This document shows positions 1-13,093 of a DNA stretch of 64,000 bases, piece by piece. How positions within the stretch are numbered: position 1 is the first letter of the stretch; every line of letters begins with the position of its first letter. A program made the translations under genes and the position numbers. The stretch is from Stercorarius parasiticus (Eukaryota > Chordata > Aves > Charadriiformes > Stercorariidae). The stretch covers positions 146,375-210,374 of the forward strand of contig VWZL01004338.1 of assembly GCA_013396915.1 (NCBI GenBank). Reading direction: 5' to 3'. The notes under the pieces are model-generated. The model had not been told where the DNA came from. It saw nothing but the letters and a program-made list of their open reading frames with translations, and did no database searches.

Positions 1-1040
1 CTATGTTTCTTTACAGATAGGGAGATGTGGGAAGAGATATATGACAGGTTGTCCAGTCTATGTGGAAGAACGGGACTGGGATTCAGAGTTAAATGGAGGT
101 AAATTCATCCTGCTTGATCTGGAGTGGTGAGAGGACCTCAGAGAAATTATTCAGGCATATTTTTGCACTAAGCTGTGTAGTGTTTACTGGGATCTGAAAC
201 TGATACTTTAATTTTAGGATTTTTAGGGAGTTTGTTGCAATGTTATCATTGATAGGGTAGGAGTGCTGTTAACCAGGGTTCTTCTGTAGTGAATCTCTCC
301 TCTCTCCCCCTGCCCTTGTCACTCCCACCTCAGCAATCCCTTCCTAATTTGCAGCTTCTAAATTTATTTGTGCACCAAAGGGGCTAAATGTTATTGCAAC
401 TTGCAGTAGTAACCGTGAACTGAGATCCTTTTCCCATCTGCTTCACTGGAAAAAAATTGTTACTCTGCCTATGTTGACCAGCCACGTTTTGGTTTGGCTG
501 TCTGGCAGAACTGCAACATTTGAGAAGAAGCAGACCAGCCACTTAAGACAGTAGAAAATTGGAATTGGGGAAATACTGATTCTTGAGAAGGCTGGCCGCC
601 TCCTAAGCAAAAGCTGTGTTGTTTTCACTGGAAGAGCAGAAATCCCAGGGTCAGGGAGGAGTAACAGCACAAGTTCACAGCGTTGCATGTAGGAGGTAGT
701 TGGCAGTCTACCAAGAGTGAGAAGCACTGAGGGGGAGCCCGTCCAGTCTGGTCCTGTCCCCTCCAAACTGATAAGGAAGCGGAGGCAATGTGAAACCCTC
801 TGACGGACCTACAGCATCAGGCTGCAACAGTGTAAGAGACAGGCTGTAAATTCCCAGATGAGGGGAAGAAGCCCCTCCAAGCCTTCAATGGAATGCCTCA
901 AACACTCACAAGGAAATAAATAATGCAGGCCTGGTGTACAAAGAACTGGTAAGGCTCACAGGTGCTGGAAAAGCAGTGGGAGGTCTCGCTTGTGAAGACA
1001 GATAGTTCTGCCACTCATGTGGTGAGCTTGCTAGTTCTCT
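1..1040. other. spacer without recognised gene
   Basis: No open frame longer than about 110 codons, no splice-phased exon series and no repeat family was recognised. Open frames here overlap on both strands and look like chance frames. Confidence 0.5.
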
Positions 1041-1712
1041 GTTCTCAAGGCCGTTGTGTCTGATTGATAAGTGACCTTTGCTTCATTATCTGCAAAACGC
1101 ATATGAAAGTGCACATCCCTGCATATGCTAACGAAGATTATAGAGATCATGCTAAACACGTATGACTATGGCACTCGCCTCTCCACCCAAATCCTGCTAC
1201 GCATCACCTGGGAGAAGGGAGAAACCTGAGACAAGGCTGTCCTTGGCAAGGCGGGTGGACCATGCTCATTCAGCAAGCAAAAAAGGGGAAAATAAGTGCC
1301 CCTAGGGGAGAACAAAGAAGAAGATCGTGCCTGGGAAGATTTTTCCAAGAAAGAAGGAGATTATGCCTGGGAAGATCACCTGAAAAAGACACTGGAACCA
1401 GGACCAGTGATCTCTTTAACTCTGTCTTTTTCTCTGTCTTCTCCTTTCTCTATCCCTCAATTTCTCTTTTCTCTTAGAGTTGTTAAGTAACAGCTAGAGT
1501 TGTTAAGTATGACCTTAAGTACTGCTTGCCATAAGTTGTATACCTGTTGTTAAGTAACACAATGCATACCTCACCACTTGCCATAATTTGTCATATGCCT
1601 AATTATCGTGGACTTGTTAAGACCTGTATTAATCATTTTGGGAAAATAATAAATGCTTGTATATGGACCTTGAGATTTATCTCACCTTAGCCCGTGCTGT
1701 GGGGGATTTACA
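1041..1712 (+). mobile_element. LTR-like sequence, possible solo LTR
   Basis: The stretch has the layout of a retroviral LTR tail. A pyrimidine-rich segment lies at about 1400-1475, the motif GTTGTTAAGTA recurs at about 1480, 1500 and 1550, an AATAAA signal sits near 1649, and the stretch ends in TGTGGGGGATTTACA at 1712, a possible TG..CA-type end. No clear TG start and no target-site duplication could be paired with that end, so the left boundary is a guess. It could equally be unique DNA. Confidence 0.25.
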
Positions 1713-3626
1713 AATCTGAAGTCACTTACCCCTTCTCTTTCCTGAGTGGGACATGACAAACAGTTACTCAGCATGGCCTTGTTTAACGCCTGAGGTTGAG
1801 GTTTTTGCTGCAGTCTCCCAGTTGTGTTTCCTGTGAAGTTCTTTTTGGGACTATGAAGAGTTAATTTTTTGTGCTCCACTGGCCTTAGCTGTTCTCGTTC
1901 ACATGAGATCTGGACTCCGAGTCTTCAGACATATTTCCGTTAGTGCTGTTAGGCCAGATTTGGGTGATAAATTTTAATCTGATGTTGGATTTGAGAAAGA
2001 AAAAACTCTCTTCTATGGGATAAATGCCATGCCTAAACAATTGATATAAAGAGCCGCATTATGCCTTTATGTTTTGGCATGTAAGCAGCACTCCTATCTA
2101 TGGAAAAATCTCTTCATTCCCACAGGAGAAGGAACTGTGTCTTTGCTAGCCAACTCAAATATTTTACCTCTCCCATCTGACACAGCTTTGCATGCGAATC
2201 TAGCCAATGTGAAGAACCTAGGGGTACAATTAGCCCTAGAAAGCAATATGGGCACCCCAGTGTCTAGAAAAATTGCTATGCTAAAAGTGGGGAAGACAGA
2301 GCCATTGTGAAAGATTGGACACGGAAACCTCAAATGGTGTAAGCAGATAACTGGACTGACTAGAACAGATTTCTAGTTTCCCGGCAGCACTCCTCAGGAC
2401 ATTTTTCCCTTGTATTTAAATTGAGGTTTCTGCTGCAAAGTCTTCCTTTCTCAAGCTTTTCTATATTAGCTGAAATGTTGGTATTTTAATATATGAGGGG
2501 AAATATTCCCAGAAAATGCACAATTGTTTCTTCTGGTCTTTGTGACAGTTTTAGAAGTCTGAAAATTTGAAGGGATAAGTGGCAAACAATAGGCATGAAC
2601 TTATTTGCTATCAGTCAGTCTAATTTGTATTATGTGGGTAATATGACAAATTATTCAACACAAGCTGAAAATCCTCTGCTCAGTGGATTTACACCACTCC
2701 TGGGTTAGGACAAGCAGACTTAATTTAACACCCTTGCTTTGTTTCCTTGCATTGTGTACAGAATGGCTGTTTTAATGGTGTGTGTAATCCATTCCGTTAG
2801 AGAGTGGGGTTTGGCAGGTACAGTTTTCATAGAGTCGTGTTTTGTATGTGTAACTGATGGTATTGGTACACATTTGTTAGCCTTTCCTGCTGAAATCTTT
2901 GGGAGAGAGGTTTGATCTGTGTTTAGAATTTACAGGCGTTGAGATCCTTTTGAGCAAATAATTAGCTTGGGGCTGTTTTTCAAAGAGGAAATGCTCCTGA
3001 ATGAGCATGTAGGAGAAGTGGGGCTGTTGATACGGCCCTGTTCCCAAACACTGTCTGTCTGTCTGTCTTCAGATACAGTATGATTTAGATGTTTACAAAT
3101 CATTCTTCTCTGCTGGCATATACATATATGGTGTATTCCGTTTTAAAAATAAAGAGTTTTTATTTATCTTGTCACAGTGTAAATAATGTTAAGTCAAAAA
3201 AGAAAATATTACTTCACCATCCTTACTGCCAGAAGTTTTGCTTCCAAAAATAGACTAAATATAAACAGTTGCTTTTTTTGCCTTTCCCACTGAAATGGTG
3301 CAAGGTACCTTCAGTAGAATAAATAAACATTTTGTGAGAGAAATATTTCAAGGTTTAATAATTCTTTAACTTAAAGTGTTCCATAATGTTTTATTTTACT
3401 TATTTTACCTTTATAAATTACTATGAAAATATTTTATGTTAAGAAATAGAGAGCTTGTGAACAACATTACATAATGTAAAATTCTACATCTTCTGACTCT
3501 GATATGCTGCTCTGATTGAAGGTAAGAGACTATAGTAGAGGGGAAAAAAGAGAGCAGTGATTAGGACGTACAAGAAATCAAATAAATTGTGCTGACACTT
3601 TAGGTAGAGGTTGGGGTTTCTTTATA
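1713..3626. other. AT-rich spacer, no gene seen
   Basis: No coding exon or repeat family was recognised. A short TCTG microsatellite lies at about 3053-3070. The final kilobase is AT-rich. Confidence 0.5.
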
Positions 3627-4036
3627 GAATGAATCATAGAACTATAGAATGCTTTGGGTTGGAAGGGACCTTAAAGATCATCTAGTTCCAACCCCCCTGC
3701 CATGGGCAGGGACACCTCCCACTAGACCAGGTTGCTCAAAGCCCCATCCAGCCTGGCCTTGAACACTTCCAGGGATGGGGCATCCACAACTTCCCTGGGC
3801 AACCTGTTCCAGTGCCTCACCACACTCACAGTAAAGCATTTCTTCCCACTTTCAGTTTAAAACCGTTACCTCTTGTCCTATCACTGCATACCCTGATAAA
3901 GAGTTTTATCTTCTCCAGACTGAACAGCCCCAACTCTCTCAGCCTGTCCTCATAGGAGAGGTTCTCCAGCCCTCTGACCATCTTCATGGTCCTCCTCTGG
4001 GCCCGTTCCAACAGGTCCATGTCCTTCCTGTGCTAA
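3627..4036 (-). mobile_element. CR1 LINE, 3' end fragment
   Basis: Read on the minus strand, this is the C-terminal end of the CR1 reverse-transcriptase ORF followed by the typical avian CR1 3' UTR. On the plus strand it begins with the CATAGAAT-type tail and the block GGGTTGGAAGGGACC. The minus-strand frame at 3826-4020 reads [18 protein letters not shown] and [16 protein letters not shown], a hallmark of CR1 ORF2 C-termini. The copy is 5'-truncated, as most CR1 copies are. AGAATGAAT occurs on both sides and may be a short target duplication. Confidence 0.93.
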
Positions 4037-6842
4037 GAATGAATGAATCTCCTTTCTCAGTAGCATTTCCAAACTAGTAACTATTTGGGAATAGAATTGC
4101 CTCAGTTTCTCTTAGCTTACGTGAAGAGGAATTGTCTTAAAGAAAGAGCTGAGAACAACCTCCACACGCTGCTGTGTGGCACAGGAGCAGTAGTTGTACT
4201 CCAGTAGTTGCTTATTGGGGGTCCTTTAATATGGTCCCAGGCCATGCAGATGTGTCTTCAACTGGGTCTAAATATTTGGCTTCTTAGAGAAGTCAAGTTC
4301 CAGATGTGCCTTTTGGGGGTTTGGGCCTTCTATTTTTTTCAACTTGGGCAGCATGTATCTTTAGAAAGGCAGTGACTGGTTGAAGTTAGCATTTGGGAAG
4401 AAGGAGGGAAGTCCTCTTTTTCTTGGAAGTAACTGTTCATCTGTTCATCTGTTCCAGAAAAGAAAGCTCCAGCCTGAAAGTTATTATGCAGAAGGAGAGT
4501 CCCAGTGACAAGCCCAGGATCTGCATCTCCTAAAGAAAGCACCACGAGGAGCTGAGAGTGGACAAGGAGCTGCTAGAAGGTACTGTGCAAATCTGATGCA
4601 GTGCACAAAAAATATGGAGTTGTCTGAAGTCAAACCTGGAAGCACAGGCCTGCCTACAAGGACACCATGAAGAGGGAACAAGGTGTATGCAGGCCCTTTA
4701 TTTCTGTCTGTCACCTCAGTTTTCTCTTTCTAGAAGGTGAAGATGCCTTGTTTAGATACTAACCTAAACCTACATTTTGAATTTAAAAGTCATTCTGTTT
4801 TTCAGTGTGCAGTGAGTCCAGGTTGCCCAGGATATCTTGTCTTCCAGGAGGAAAATGTCTGATTTTGATACATATCAGAGATTTTAATCTTTCCTAGCAG
4901 GCGTTAGGGAAATCCTCAGTCCACCGATTCTTCTGAGAGGAAAAGATTTTAATGTAGAATATGCAATACCAGAAGTACTGTCAGTCTCCCTATAAAAGAG
5001 GGAGACATGATGTAACTCAGGTGTGTAAACCCAGTGGGTTTAGGCTAGAAAAAATCTTTGGGTATTAGATCTAGCTCATCTTTCTCATCGTATTTGTGCT
5101 ATATATAATTGAAGCAGTGTTGTGCGGAAAAGAAAAAGTACTAGGAACGACACTTCTCTGTCCTAACTTGGAAGAAAAATTGTTTTGTCCCATGGGCGTA
5201 GGAATAAAAATTTGTGACTGAATCCTAATTTTGAGTGCGTATTTTCTTTCTGCTCCATAATCTCCAGAGAACGAGCTGCCAGCAGCCCCTCGACTTTCCC
5301 ACATCCTGAGAAAGTTCAGACTACTTTCTTCACAGCGTGTCTTTTTCCCTTCCCAAGCAGTTGCACAGGAAGAGATGAGACCCACCAGCTTGCCTTGCTG
5401 CCTGTGAGCAATGCTGTTGATCTAATGACCCAGCCCAGAGGGGGAGGGGAGTGGCTGAACTCTCTTAGTCTTGTAGCAAAACTTTCTAAATGGTTAACTT
5501 CCATCCTCTGTTTTTCCTAAAGGTTTCTGGTGGCTACCACTAACTTCCTACAAGCAGAGGCCTGCGGAAGGGAGGACGAGAAATGTACTTGTGGGGGCGG
5601 GTTGGTTGCTGAGCTATTTTCTTATTTTCTAGCCTTCACTGCTTAAAGCCAGGAAACGTGTCTGAAAATTGCCAGGGAGGAACAGAATGTGCAGCTGTGA
5701 GTTTTAGCTCACAAGAAGTGACTAGGAGGGGAACGGGAGTGAGAGCCACACCGAGTTGCTGGTATAGGTAGGATAGGAACGTGTGTGGTGACCTTAACGG
5801 TGCAGGTTCACGAACAGGTTTTCTCTGTCTTCCCCATCCTGTGCCTCCTCTGTTCTTGTGTCTTAACTTTTCTCACTACCCACGTGTTCTTTTTTTTTTT
5901 TTCCACCTCATATTTTGTTTGCCCTTTTGGCCACTCACTTGCCATCCCCTTTGTAACCTGTCATGCCCAAAGGTTATACATAGTGCAGTGGAAACAACTG
6001 AACGATGCATCTTTTGCCTCCCAGTTGATTGCGTGCATTTTGGCAGTACTGCTGGGATGCCCATAGATCTTTATGGGCAGATTTCATACTGGTGTGGTTG
6101 CGAATGGAAAGGTTTGCTTTGGGCTGAAGAAGGGTGTAGAGACACAGGTCAAAGGAAGGCCTGATACCATTTATTTTCAACCATGGAAAAACACGCTGTG
6201 AGGGTGTGGTTGGTCCAGTATGTCCCATCGATTTTGCTAAGTTATCAGTCCATCTTTTAGGTGAGAGTTTATTGGGAAAAAAAAAAAAAAGGCCGAAAAA
6301 TATTTTTACAATTTAAAGGTTCAAAAGTGTGAGAGTGTCCCATTTTTCCAGAACCTACTACTGTAAACATGATGAAAAGATAATTATAAAGGAAACTAGC
6401 GCAGACTGTACCTCCTGGTATTTCACTGGTGACTTTTATCTGAGTGACTCACGCCCCATCAGAGAAGAAAAAAACATGGCACTACTTATTCTTTCCACTG
6501 TTAGTATCTCAAAGTATTCTACTTCCAGATCTGAGAAGCTCTGATTAAATGACATAAATTGTAACTTTCCTTGTTATTTTTTCCAGTGCTTTTTTTTTTT
6601 GTTACATGTATGTGTTTTGTCATAGGAAACATTTTGTGCCAGTACTCATTGAGGTTCATTCTGGGAAATAATTAATTATAGAAAAACAAGTAATTTTCAG
6701 AAAAATAATCGAAATATTTTCAGAGAGCTAGTATGGTATCACATTCTGCTTTTGCTTATGTAAATGCAGCTATGCTGAAGTCCTGGAGCAGCAGTGAGGC
6801 AGTGCACACTGCTTACATAAAACCCCGGCACAGATGTAGGCT
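4037..6842. other. spacer without recognised gene
   Basis: Contains homopolymer T at about 5890-5901 and homopolymer A at about 6278-6291. Overlapping open frames at 5781-6228 exist on both strands and in several frames, without codon structure or splice context, and are taken as chance. No repeat family was recognised. Confidence 0.5.
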
Positions 6843-8992
6843 GAGATATTATTAGACTTGTGGAAAGCCCTTTGAAGGGCAAATTTGACAGCACGTCTGC
6901 TTTTGAGGGCTTAGGGGTCCATGAGTTCTGGTCAGCCTTTAAGAACCACCTTTTAGAAACACAGGAGCAGGCAATTCCACTGTATTGTAAGTCAAGCAAG
7001 CAGAGTAGGAGAGCAGCTTGGCTGAAGAAGGAACTCCTCATGGACCTCAAGAGGAAAAAGAAATTGTACAATCTCTGGAAGCAAGGTCAGGCTTTACAGG
7101 AAGATTACAGAGCTGTGGTTCACATATGCAGGGAGAAGACATGTAAAGCCAAAGCTGAACTAGAGTTGAAACTGGCCAGTGTTGCATCAGACAACAAGAA
7201 GGGGTCTTTAAAGTACATTACTAGAAACAGAAGGTCTAAGGAAAATGTTAGACCGCTACTTGTTGGAGGTGGTCAGCTGGCAAATAAGAATGAAGAAAAA
7301 GTGGAGGTATTCAACGCTTTTTTTGCCTCAGTCTCTCATAATACTGATAGACCTTGGGTTGCCTAGTCCTCTGAGTTGGAAGACCATGACTGCGGGAACA
7401 GAGACTTTCTATTTGTGGACACTGAAATTGTAAGGGATCAGTTGAATGCTCCTAAGTCCATGGGACCTGATGGGATTCATCCCAGAGTACCGAAGGAGCT
7501 AGCAGATGTTGCGGCAGGATCCCTCTCAATCATCTGCCAAAGGTCTTGGGCATCTGGGAAGGTCCCTGCTGAGTGGAAGCTACCCAGCATTATTCCAATT
7601 GACAAGAATGGAGTGAAGGAAGACCCAGGAAACTACAGACCTCTTGGTCTAACCTCAGTACCTGGAAAAATTATGAAGAAGATCATACTGGGTACTATTG
7701 AAAGGCATTTTAAGAATAATGCAATCATCAGGCACAGTCAACATGGGTTCACAAGGGGAAAGTCCTTTGAACTAATTTTATGTCCTTCTATGATAAGGTG
7801 ACCTGCCTAGTGGTTGAAGGGAAGGCAATGCATGTAGTTTTTCTGGATTTTAGTAAGGTCCTAATTTGATACTGTCCCTCATAGCATCCTTTTGGACAAG
7901 CTGTTCAACTGTGAGATGGGCAGGTACATGGTGCACTTGGTGAAGATCTGTCTGAACAGCAGGGCTCAAAGGGTTGTAGCGAATCGGGCTACATCTGGCT
8001 GGTGACCAGTCACCAGCGGTCGTCCTCAGGGCTCAATTCTAGGGCCAGTTCTGTTTAATATATTTATGAATGATCTAAATGCAGGAGTTGAATGCACAAT
8101 TAGCGAGTTTGCTGATGGTACCAAACTGGGAGGTGCTATTGACTCTCTCAAGGCATGAGAGGTCTTGCAGAGGGATCAGGGTAGATTGGAGCATTGAGCA
8201 ATGATTAACGCGATGAAATTAACAAGTTTAAATGCCAGATTCTGCACCTGGGATGGAGTAACACTGGACACAAGTATATTAGGAGAGGAGTGGCTGGACG
8301 GCAGCACCGCAGAAAGGGACCTGTTGGTCAACAGCAGGCTCAATATGAGTCAGCAATGTGCCCTGTCAGCCAAGAGGGCAAACGGCATCCTGGAGTGCAT
8401 CAAACACAGCCCATCAAAAGAGTTAACTATCTCACTGTATATAGTGTTGGTGCTGCAGTACTGTGTGCAGTTCTGGGCCCTACCATTTAAGAAGGTTGTT
8501 CAGGTACTTGAATACATTCCGAGGAGGGCAACAAAGCTGGTAGAAGATCTGGAAGGAATGCCATATGAGGACCAGCTAAGGACTTTGGGCTTGTCCAGTT
8601 TGGAGAAAAGGAGGCTGAGGGGTGACCCTATTGCTCTCTACAGCTTCCTGAGGAGGGGAAGTGGAGAGGGAGGTGCTGAGCTCTTCTCACTGGTATCCAG
8701 TGATAGGATGTGTGGGAATGGTTCAAAGTTGCACCAGGAGAGGTCTAGACTGGACATTAGGAAGCATTTTTTTACCTAGAGGGTGGTCAAACACTGGAAC
8801 AGGCTTCGTTAAAGATATTATTAGACTTGTGGAAAGTCTTGGTCGATGCCCCAAGCCTGTCAGTGTTTAAGAGGCATTTGGACAATGCCTTTAATAACAT
8901 GCTTTAACTTTCGGTCAGTCCTGAAGTGGTCAGGAAGGTAGATCCCTTCCAACTGAACTATTCAGTTCTATTCTATTCTTTTCTATCCAGGA
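6843..8992 (+). pseudogene. CR1 LINE, decayed partial ORF2 copy
   Basis: A 2.1-kb plus-strand CR1 copy lacking its 5' part (ORF1 and most of the endonuclease). The segment at 6860-7366 is the linker and RT N-terminus (KKKKLYNLWKQGQALQEDY). The segment at 7376-7801 holds the RT finger region (MGPDGIHPRVPKELADV, NYRPLGLTSVPGKIM, SQHGFTRGKS). Motif A FLDFSK lies near 7838 but is followed by a frameshift. The catalytic box reads FADG at 8108-8119 rather than the usual FADD. The C-terminus is at 8201-8779. The first and last open blocks share a frame, so the damage is mainly stops near 7364 and frameshifts at about 7800-8200. The 3' end at 8940-8990 carries an ATTCT-type repeat tail. It is inactive. 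Confidence 0.92.
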
Positions 8993-11476
8993 AGTTAGTC
9001 TACATCCGTATTCCCAAAGGAGGAAAACATCTAATTTTGGCAGTTGCATTCAATTCTCCTTCAGTAAAAATGACAGCCTGCATAAATATCAGGCTGATAT
9101 TATTTAACTGATATTCCAGAAAAGACTGTCAAATTGATGGATTACAGGAAACTCCAGAGAAAGTCTGCATTTAAGTAGGTCCCAAAGAGGAGACAGATCC
9201 ATGAATCCCAGTGTTCTGCCAAAGTTAGCTACACGGCTGCACCTGTCTCTAAAACTGGTAACTGTTTTCCTCTTACTTATTATTGTTGCCAAATATTTAT
9301 TTAGACAAAACGTAAACTTATTTCTTTTTACATAGCTGGCAAACCAGCAGCCTTCAGTTTCCAGGAACAGTAACTCTTCAAAATTACTTGCATGGAGTTT
9401 GTTTACTGTATTACTGACTTACTGCTGAAGCTGAAAGTTGGGAAATTAATCTAATGCATGGGAGGGAAAAATGTGAAAAGGTTAACTCATTTTAAATTAT
9501 GGGATTCATATATCGTCTTGGTTGCTGTTTAAAATGAATCTAAATTTGAACATAAACTTAAGTTACAAGCCCCAAGCAGCACAGAACATTTATAGCCATT
9601 ACACAATCTCTTGGCAAACTGTGGAAATGTTTAAGAACCTTGCATGGGAAAAATGCATGTGCCTACTGAGATGGAGCACAAGCTCTTTCTGTACTTAAAT
9701 GTGAAGATGTAAGACCCATTTCTTCATCCTTGCTTCAACTCAGCTACCCAGGAGAAGAATTTTCTTGTCTGTTCGCTAGAAATATATTCACCTGAGACAT
9801 TTATTCATGTGATGTTCGGTTAAGATTGGTGATATGTTCAGTCTTAAAGGGCCACAGAAAACGTCTTTTATGTATGGGAATTCATACTTGGGCTGCCTCA
9901 TGCAAAACCTGCTACATTGACATGGTAAGAGGCCATCCAACCCTATAGAGGTCATGTCCCTAGTTAAGATGACCAATGGAGTGTGTGAAAACTGAGCTGC
10001 AATGTTCTTCATGAAGACAGAAAAACCTCGCTAAAACTAAATTTAACCTATGTATCAACACTTTCTGAACTGTCCTGCAAGACTTCATGTCCTTTTCTTT
10101 GGGGAATTATTAGAGTCCACGAAAAATTGCTCATTTCTATTTACTTTAATGTATTCAGCAAAACCCCTCCTAGTTTGCCAGTTGGAATCTTTTTAAGGAC
10201 AAAAATAATGTGTAATATGGGTGGCATTTCCTGGCTGGCCTAATCTGAAGTGGAGTGAAATCAGCAAGGACATCCCCTCTTCTATACCCTATTTAAAGCA
10301 GTGGGTGTTTTAAAGGCAAAAAACCCTTGTATTCTTAAAACTGTGTAAGTAGTTAGATTACCTGGGAAGGGGGAGACTTTCTGAAAGCTGTACTCAAAAT
10401 GCCCAAGCCAATTCACATTTGGCTGCAACTTACTTAGTTTCCTGGACTTGCTTGGACCAGAATTTGTCTAGTGATGCCACAAAATACTCAGTGAGGCCCA
10501 AAATATGGTTTTGGGAGCTGCCCTCAGGGTGCTGTCGCAAAGTAGTTCACAGAGGGCAACAGGAAAGACAGTGTTTGTCCTAAATTCATGAACCATGATT
10601 TTGGTTACCTTATTGGCAAGACTAACAGGAATGGGCAACAAGGATCCCACTGATGAATGGATGGTAGGTAATACATAGGAAAAGGGTGTGGGAATTGCTC
10701 TTGTGCGTTGAGTGTTTGAAACTAATTGCATGAAGAATGGAAAAGTGCAAGGCATGGCAAGAGACAGCACTGTCTGCCCTTGAAATTAAAAAGTGGAAAG
10801 GAGATCCTAAAAGAAGTACCTTACCCAGATAACAGGATGAATAATAGGAAAACCACCATTATACCCTTATGCGAACGGAAGTTACGAAATGATAGAATGA
10901 AAAGTTTATGTATATAATCTTAATTTGCCCTCCCAGGGTTTGTGAATGAGCACAGTCTCAACCAATGTTTTCCCCATGGGACTCTCCCATATTCGCTGAC
11001 TAGAACAAACAGCGCTCATCTATTTTAGTTGTTCAAGATGTGGTTTTCAGTAATTTTTTCGCTGCTCTGAGTGCTTCAGAGGCCCATAGTTTCCTGTCCC
11101 CTCCTCCTCCTACCTCCTGAGGAAGAGGACATGGGCGTGCAGAGCCCCCAGGAGCTGCAGGGGTGCCTGGGGGGGGTGGGTGTTGTGCATTGGCAGAGGG
11201 TTGGAAGCTGAGGGCTCAGGAAATTAGTGAAGTGCAATCAGGTTGAAAGGGCTTCCTACCTTTGTCTTCTCTTTCTTTAAGGAACGTGAATCATCATGGA
11301 GTAAGACAACGATTTTACTGTTATAAAGATGGCAAAAGATTTATTTGCCTACCATAAAAGCACTATTTGCCCTATCCTTTCAAGGTGTCATTCGTTTCTT
11401 AACCAAGGCAACCACTTCTAAACAAGCAGCTGATATGGTAACAGGCTAGCTGATTAATTAGTAGATATAAAAGAAA
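8993..11476. other. spacer without recognised gene
   Basis: No exon with plausible splice phase and no repeat family was recognised. A short G-rich stretch lies at about 11165-11190, just before the retroviral nest. Confidence 0.5.
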
Positions 11477-11480
11477 GCTG
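11477..11480. repeat. target-site duplication, left copy (GCTG)
   Basis: GCTG directly precedes the TG of the 5' LTR. The same four bases directly follow the CA of the 3' LTR at 18933-18936. A 4-bp duplication is usual for gammaretrovirus-like integration. Confidence 0.85.
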
Positions 11481-12015
11481 TGTAGTTGCATGGGTAGATA
11501 AGTCTGTGGATGAATGAGTATGTCCATGGATGGATGACTCCAGAGGAGGATGGATGGATGTAGGGTCACAGAGCAATTAGCCATAACAGAAACAGATAGA
11601 GCATTTAACTACAAGATTAGAAAATAGACAGAACAATAAATTTTAAGAATAGAAGATAGTTTGGAAGGGAGCGAGTGCCAACTCTACGTGTCTCTGGCAA
11701 CCTAAAATAACCTAAGGTTAATTTTCATAGTAAAAATCACAACCCTGGGAGGAGATCTTATATGCTAATGTTAGACCGCCTTCATGTAATGAGCTGGAAT
11801 TAATTAGCACAGGTGCTGTAGTTTGTAATGTCTTGAACAATAGCAAATTCATCAGTGAACCTTTTTCCTGATAAGCTAAGTGTATAAAAGTCCGTTGTGC
11901 CTTGGGTAGATGTGCTAGCTTTGCAAATGATTGCCTAGCACCCTTTTCTGCGCAGAACTGAATAAAGTTTTGAACGTGAAATCTCAACTCTGTGTGTCCC
12001 TGCTGAGGGACAACA
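11481..12015 (+). repeat. 5' LTR of the class I ERV
   Basis: Starts TGTAGTTGCATGGG and ends GAGGGACAACA, with TG..CA termini. A TGGA-rich segment lies at about 11510-11560. A TATA box (TATAAAAG) is at 11883-11890 and a polyadenylation signal AATAAA at 11961-11966, which sets the U3-R order for a plus-strand provirus. The first 240 bp and last 80 bp match the LTR at 18574-18932. Confidence 0.92.
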
Positions 12016-12317
12016 TATTTTGATGACCCAGATGGGACTGCTGCGAAAGGCCTGGCCCAGCCCAGCTCGTCAGCATCAGTGATGGAGAGATGGAATGCCT
12101 GAGCCCAAGTGTGCACCACTGATTTTATAGGGTGTCCAGCTTCAGCCCCCCGGTGGTCTGAGGTCAGTGAGTGACACAACAGTGAAACGCTCTGAGAGAT
12201 TCCTGTTTGAAACCTTGGTAGAGGGAGGGACCAAACGGATGGGTGAGTAACGTTTAATTGCACACATGGTCGGTCAGGAGCGGATTGTCAGTCCCACACG
12301 TGGAAGCTCTGGTACAG
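12016..12317 (+). other. class I ERV leader remnant
   Basis: Internal proviral sequence between the 5' LTR and the inserted minus-strand ERV-L LTR. No intact gag start can be recognised. The junction with the ERV-L 3' LTR is at 12317/12318. Confidence 0.6.
12021..12038 (+). other. putative primer-binding site of the class I ERV
   Basis: Five bases after the LTR end comes TGATGACCCAGATGGGAC. This is the expected place and length for a tRNA-primed site. The first nine bases resemble the TGGTGACCC start of a tRNA-Trp-type site with one change, but the remainder does not match well, so the primer tRNA is unresolved. Confidence 0.5.
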
Positions 12318-13093
12318 TGTCGTGGTTTTGGCCGTATTGGCCAATCGTAACGACAGATGGCCCTTCCCCCCCCTCTCTCCTCAGAGAGGAGAGGAAGAGA
12401 TAAGGAGATTTACGAGTTTAGAAAAAGAACTAAACTACTTTAATGAAAATAATAATAAATAAGAAAATAGTAAATAATAATAATAGAATAAAATAAAATA
12501 AAATAAAGAAGTATACAATATATACAAAACCGTATCCAGCTCCCAGGATGACGATCGCGTCACCAGCAGACACAGGAAAAGTCCCAGACTGGAGTCAGCG
12601 ATGGACAGGAGCTGAATTCCAGAACTAGAGTCAGGAACGCTCAGATCGGGATCAAAGGCAGACGAACAGACAAGGTCCTCCTCAGACGTCGGCCATTGAA
12701 GAAGAACCCGAGCCAGAGCCGCGCTGCCCCTTTGATCCCTTAGCTTTTATACTGAGCGTGATGCAGATGGGATGGAATACCCTGTTGGTCAGTTTTGGGT
12801 CACCTGTCCCGTCCGCTCCTCCCTGCAGATGGGACTCCTCTACGCTTCTCCGCTTCCGACCCTCTGACGGGCAAAAAGCGAAGTTAGCTGACCTTGGTTG
12901 TTATAGCAATAAGTATAAGCAAGAGCCTCTGTGCATACCATTCCTTGGTATAATCAGGTCTTATCACTCTGAGAGCGAACAGTTTCTGAACAACATGCTG
13001 TTAATTTCAGACTTTAGTCAGTTAGAAGAGGCCCAGCTAAAAAGTAAAATTACAAATCAGAAAATTGGTTCTGTTTTACCTCAAACCAGGACA
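12318..13093 (-). repeat. ERV-L-like LTR (3' LTR of the nested element)
   Basis: A 776-bp LTR in minus orientation. On the minus strand it begins TGTCCTGGTTTGAGG and ends AAAACCACGACA, so the ends form a short inverted repeat. A TATA box (TATAAAAG on the minus strand) lies at 12744-12751 and an ATTAAA polyadenylation signal at 12439-12444. The AT-rich simple repeats at 12440-12510 lie in the R/U5 end. A polypurine tract directly abuts its minus-strand start, which makes it the 3' LTR. Confidence 0.9.

Noticed and set aside
443..766. Minus-strand open frame of 107 codons
   Set aside because: No domain, no splice context, and alternative frames in the same place. Judged to be chance.
5781..6228. 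Cluster of overlapping open frames on both strands
   Set aside because: Low-complexity hydrophobic translations, including a poly-T run read as phenylalanines. No gene structure.
11718..12263. Minus-strand open frame of 181 codons
   Set aside because: Lies across the class I 5' LTR and leader on the opposite strand, with no retroviral or host similarity. A shadow frame.
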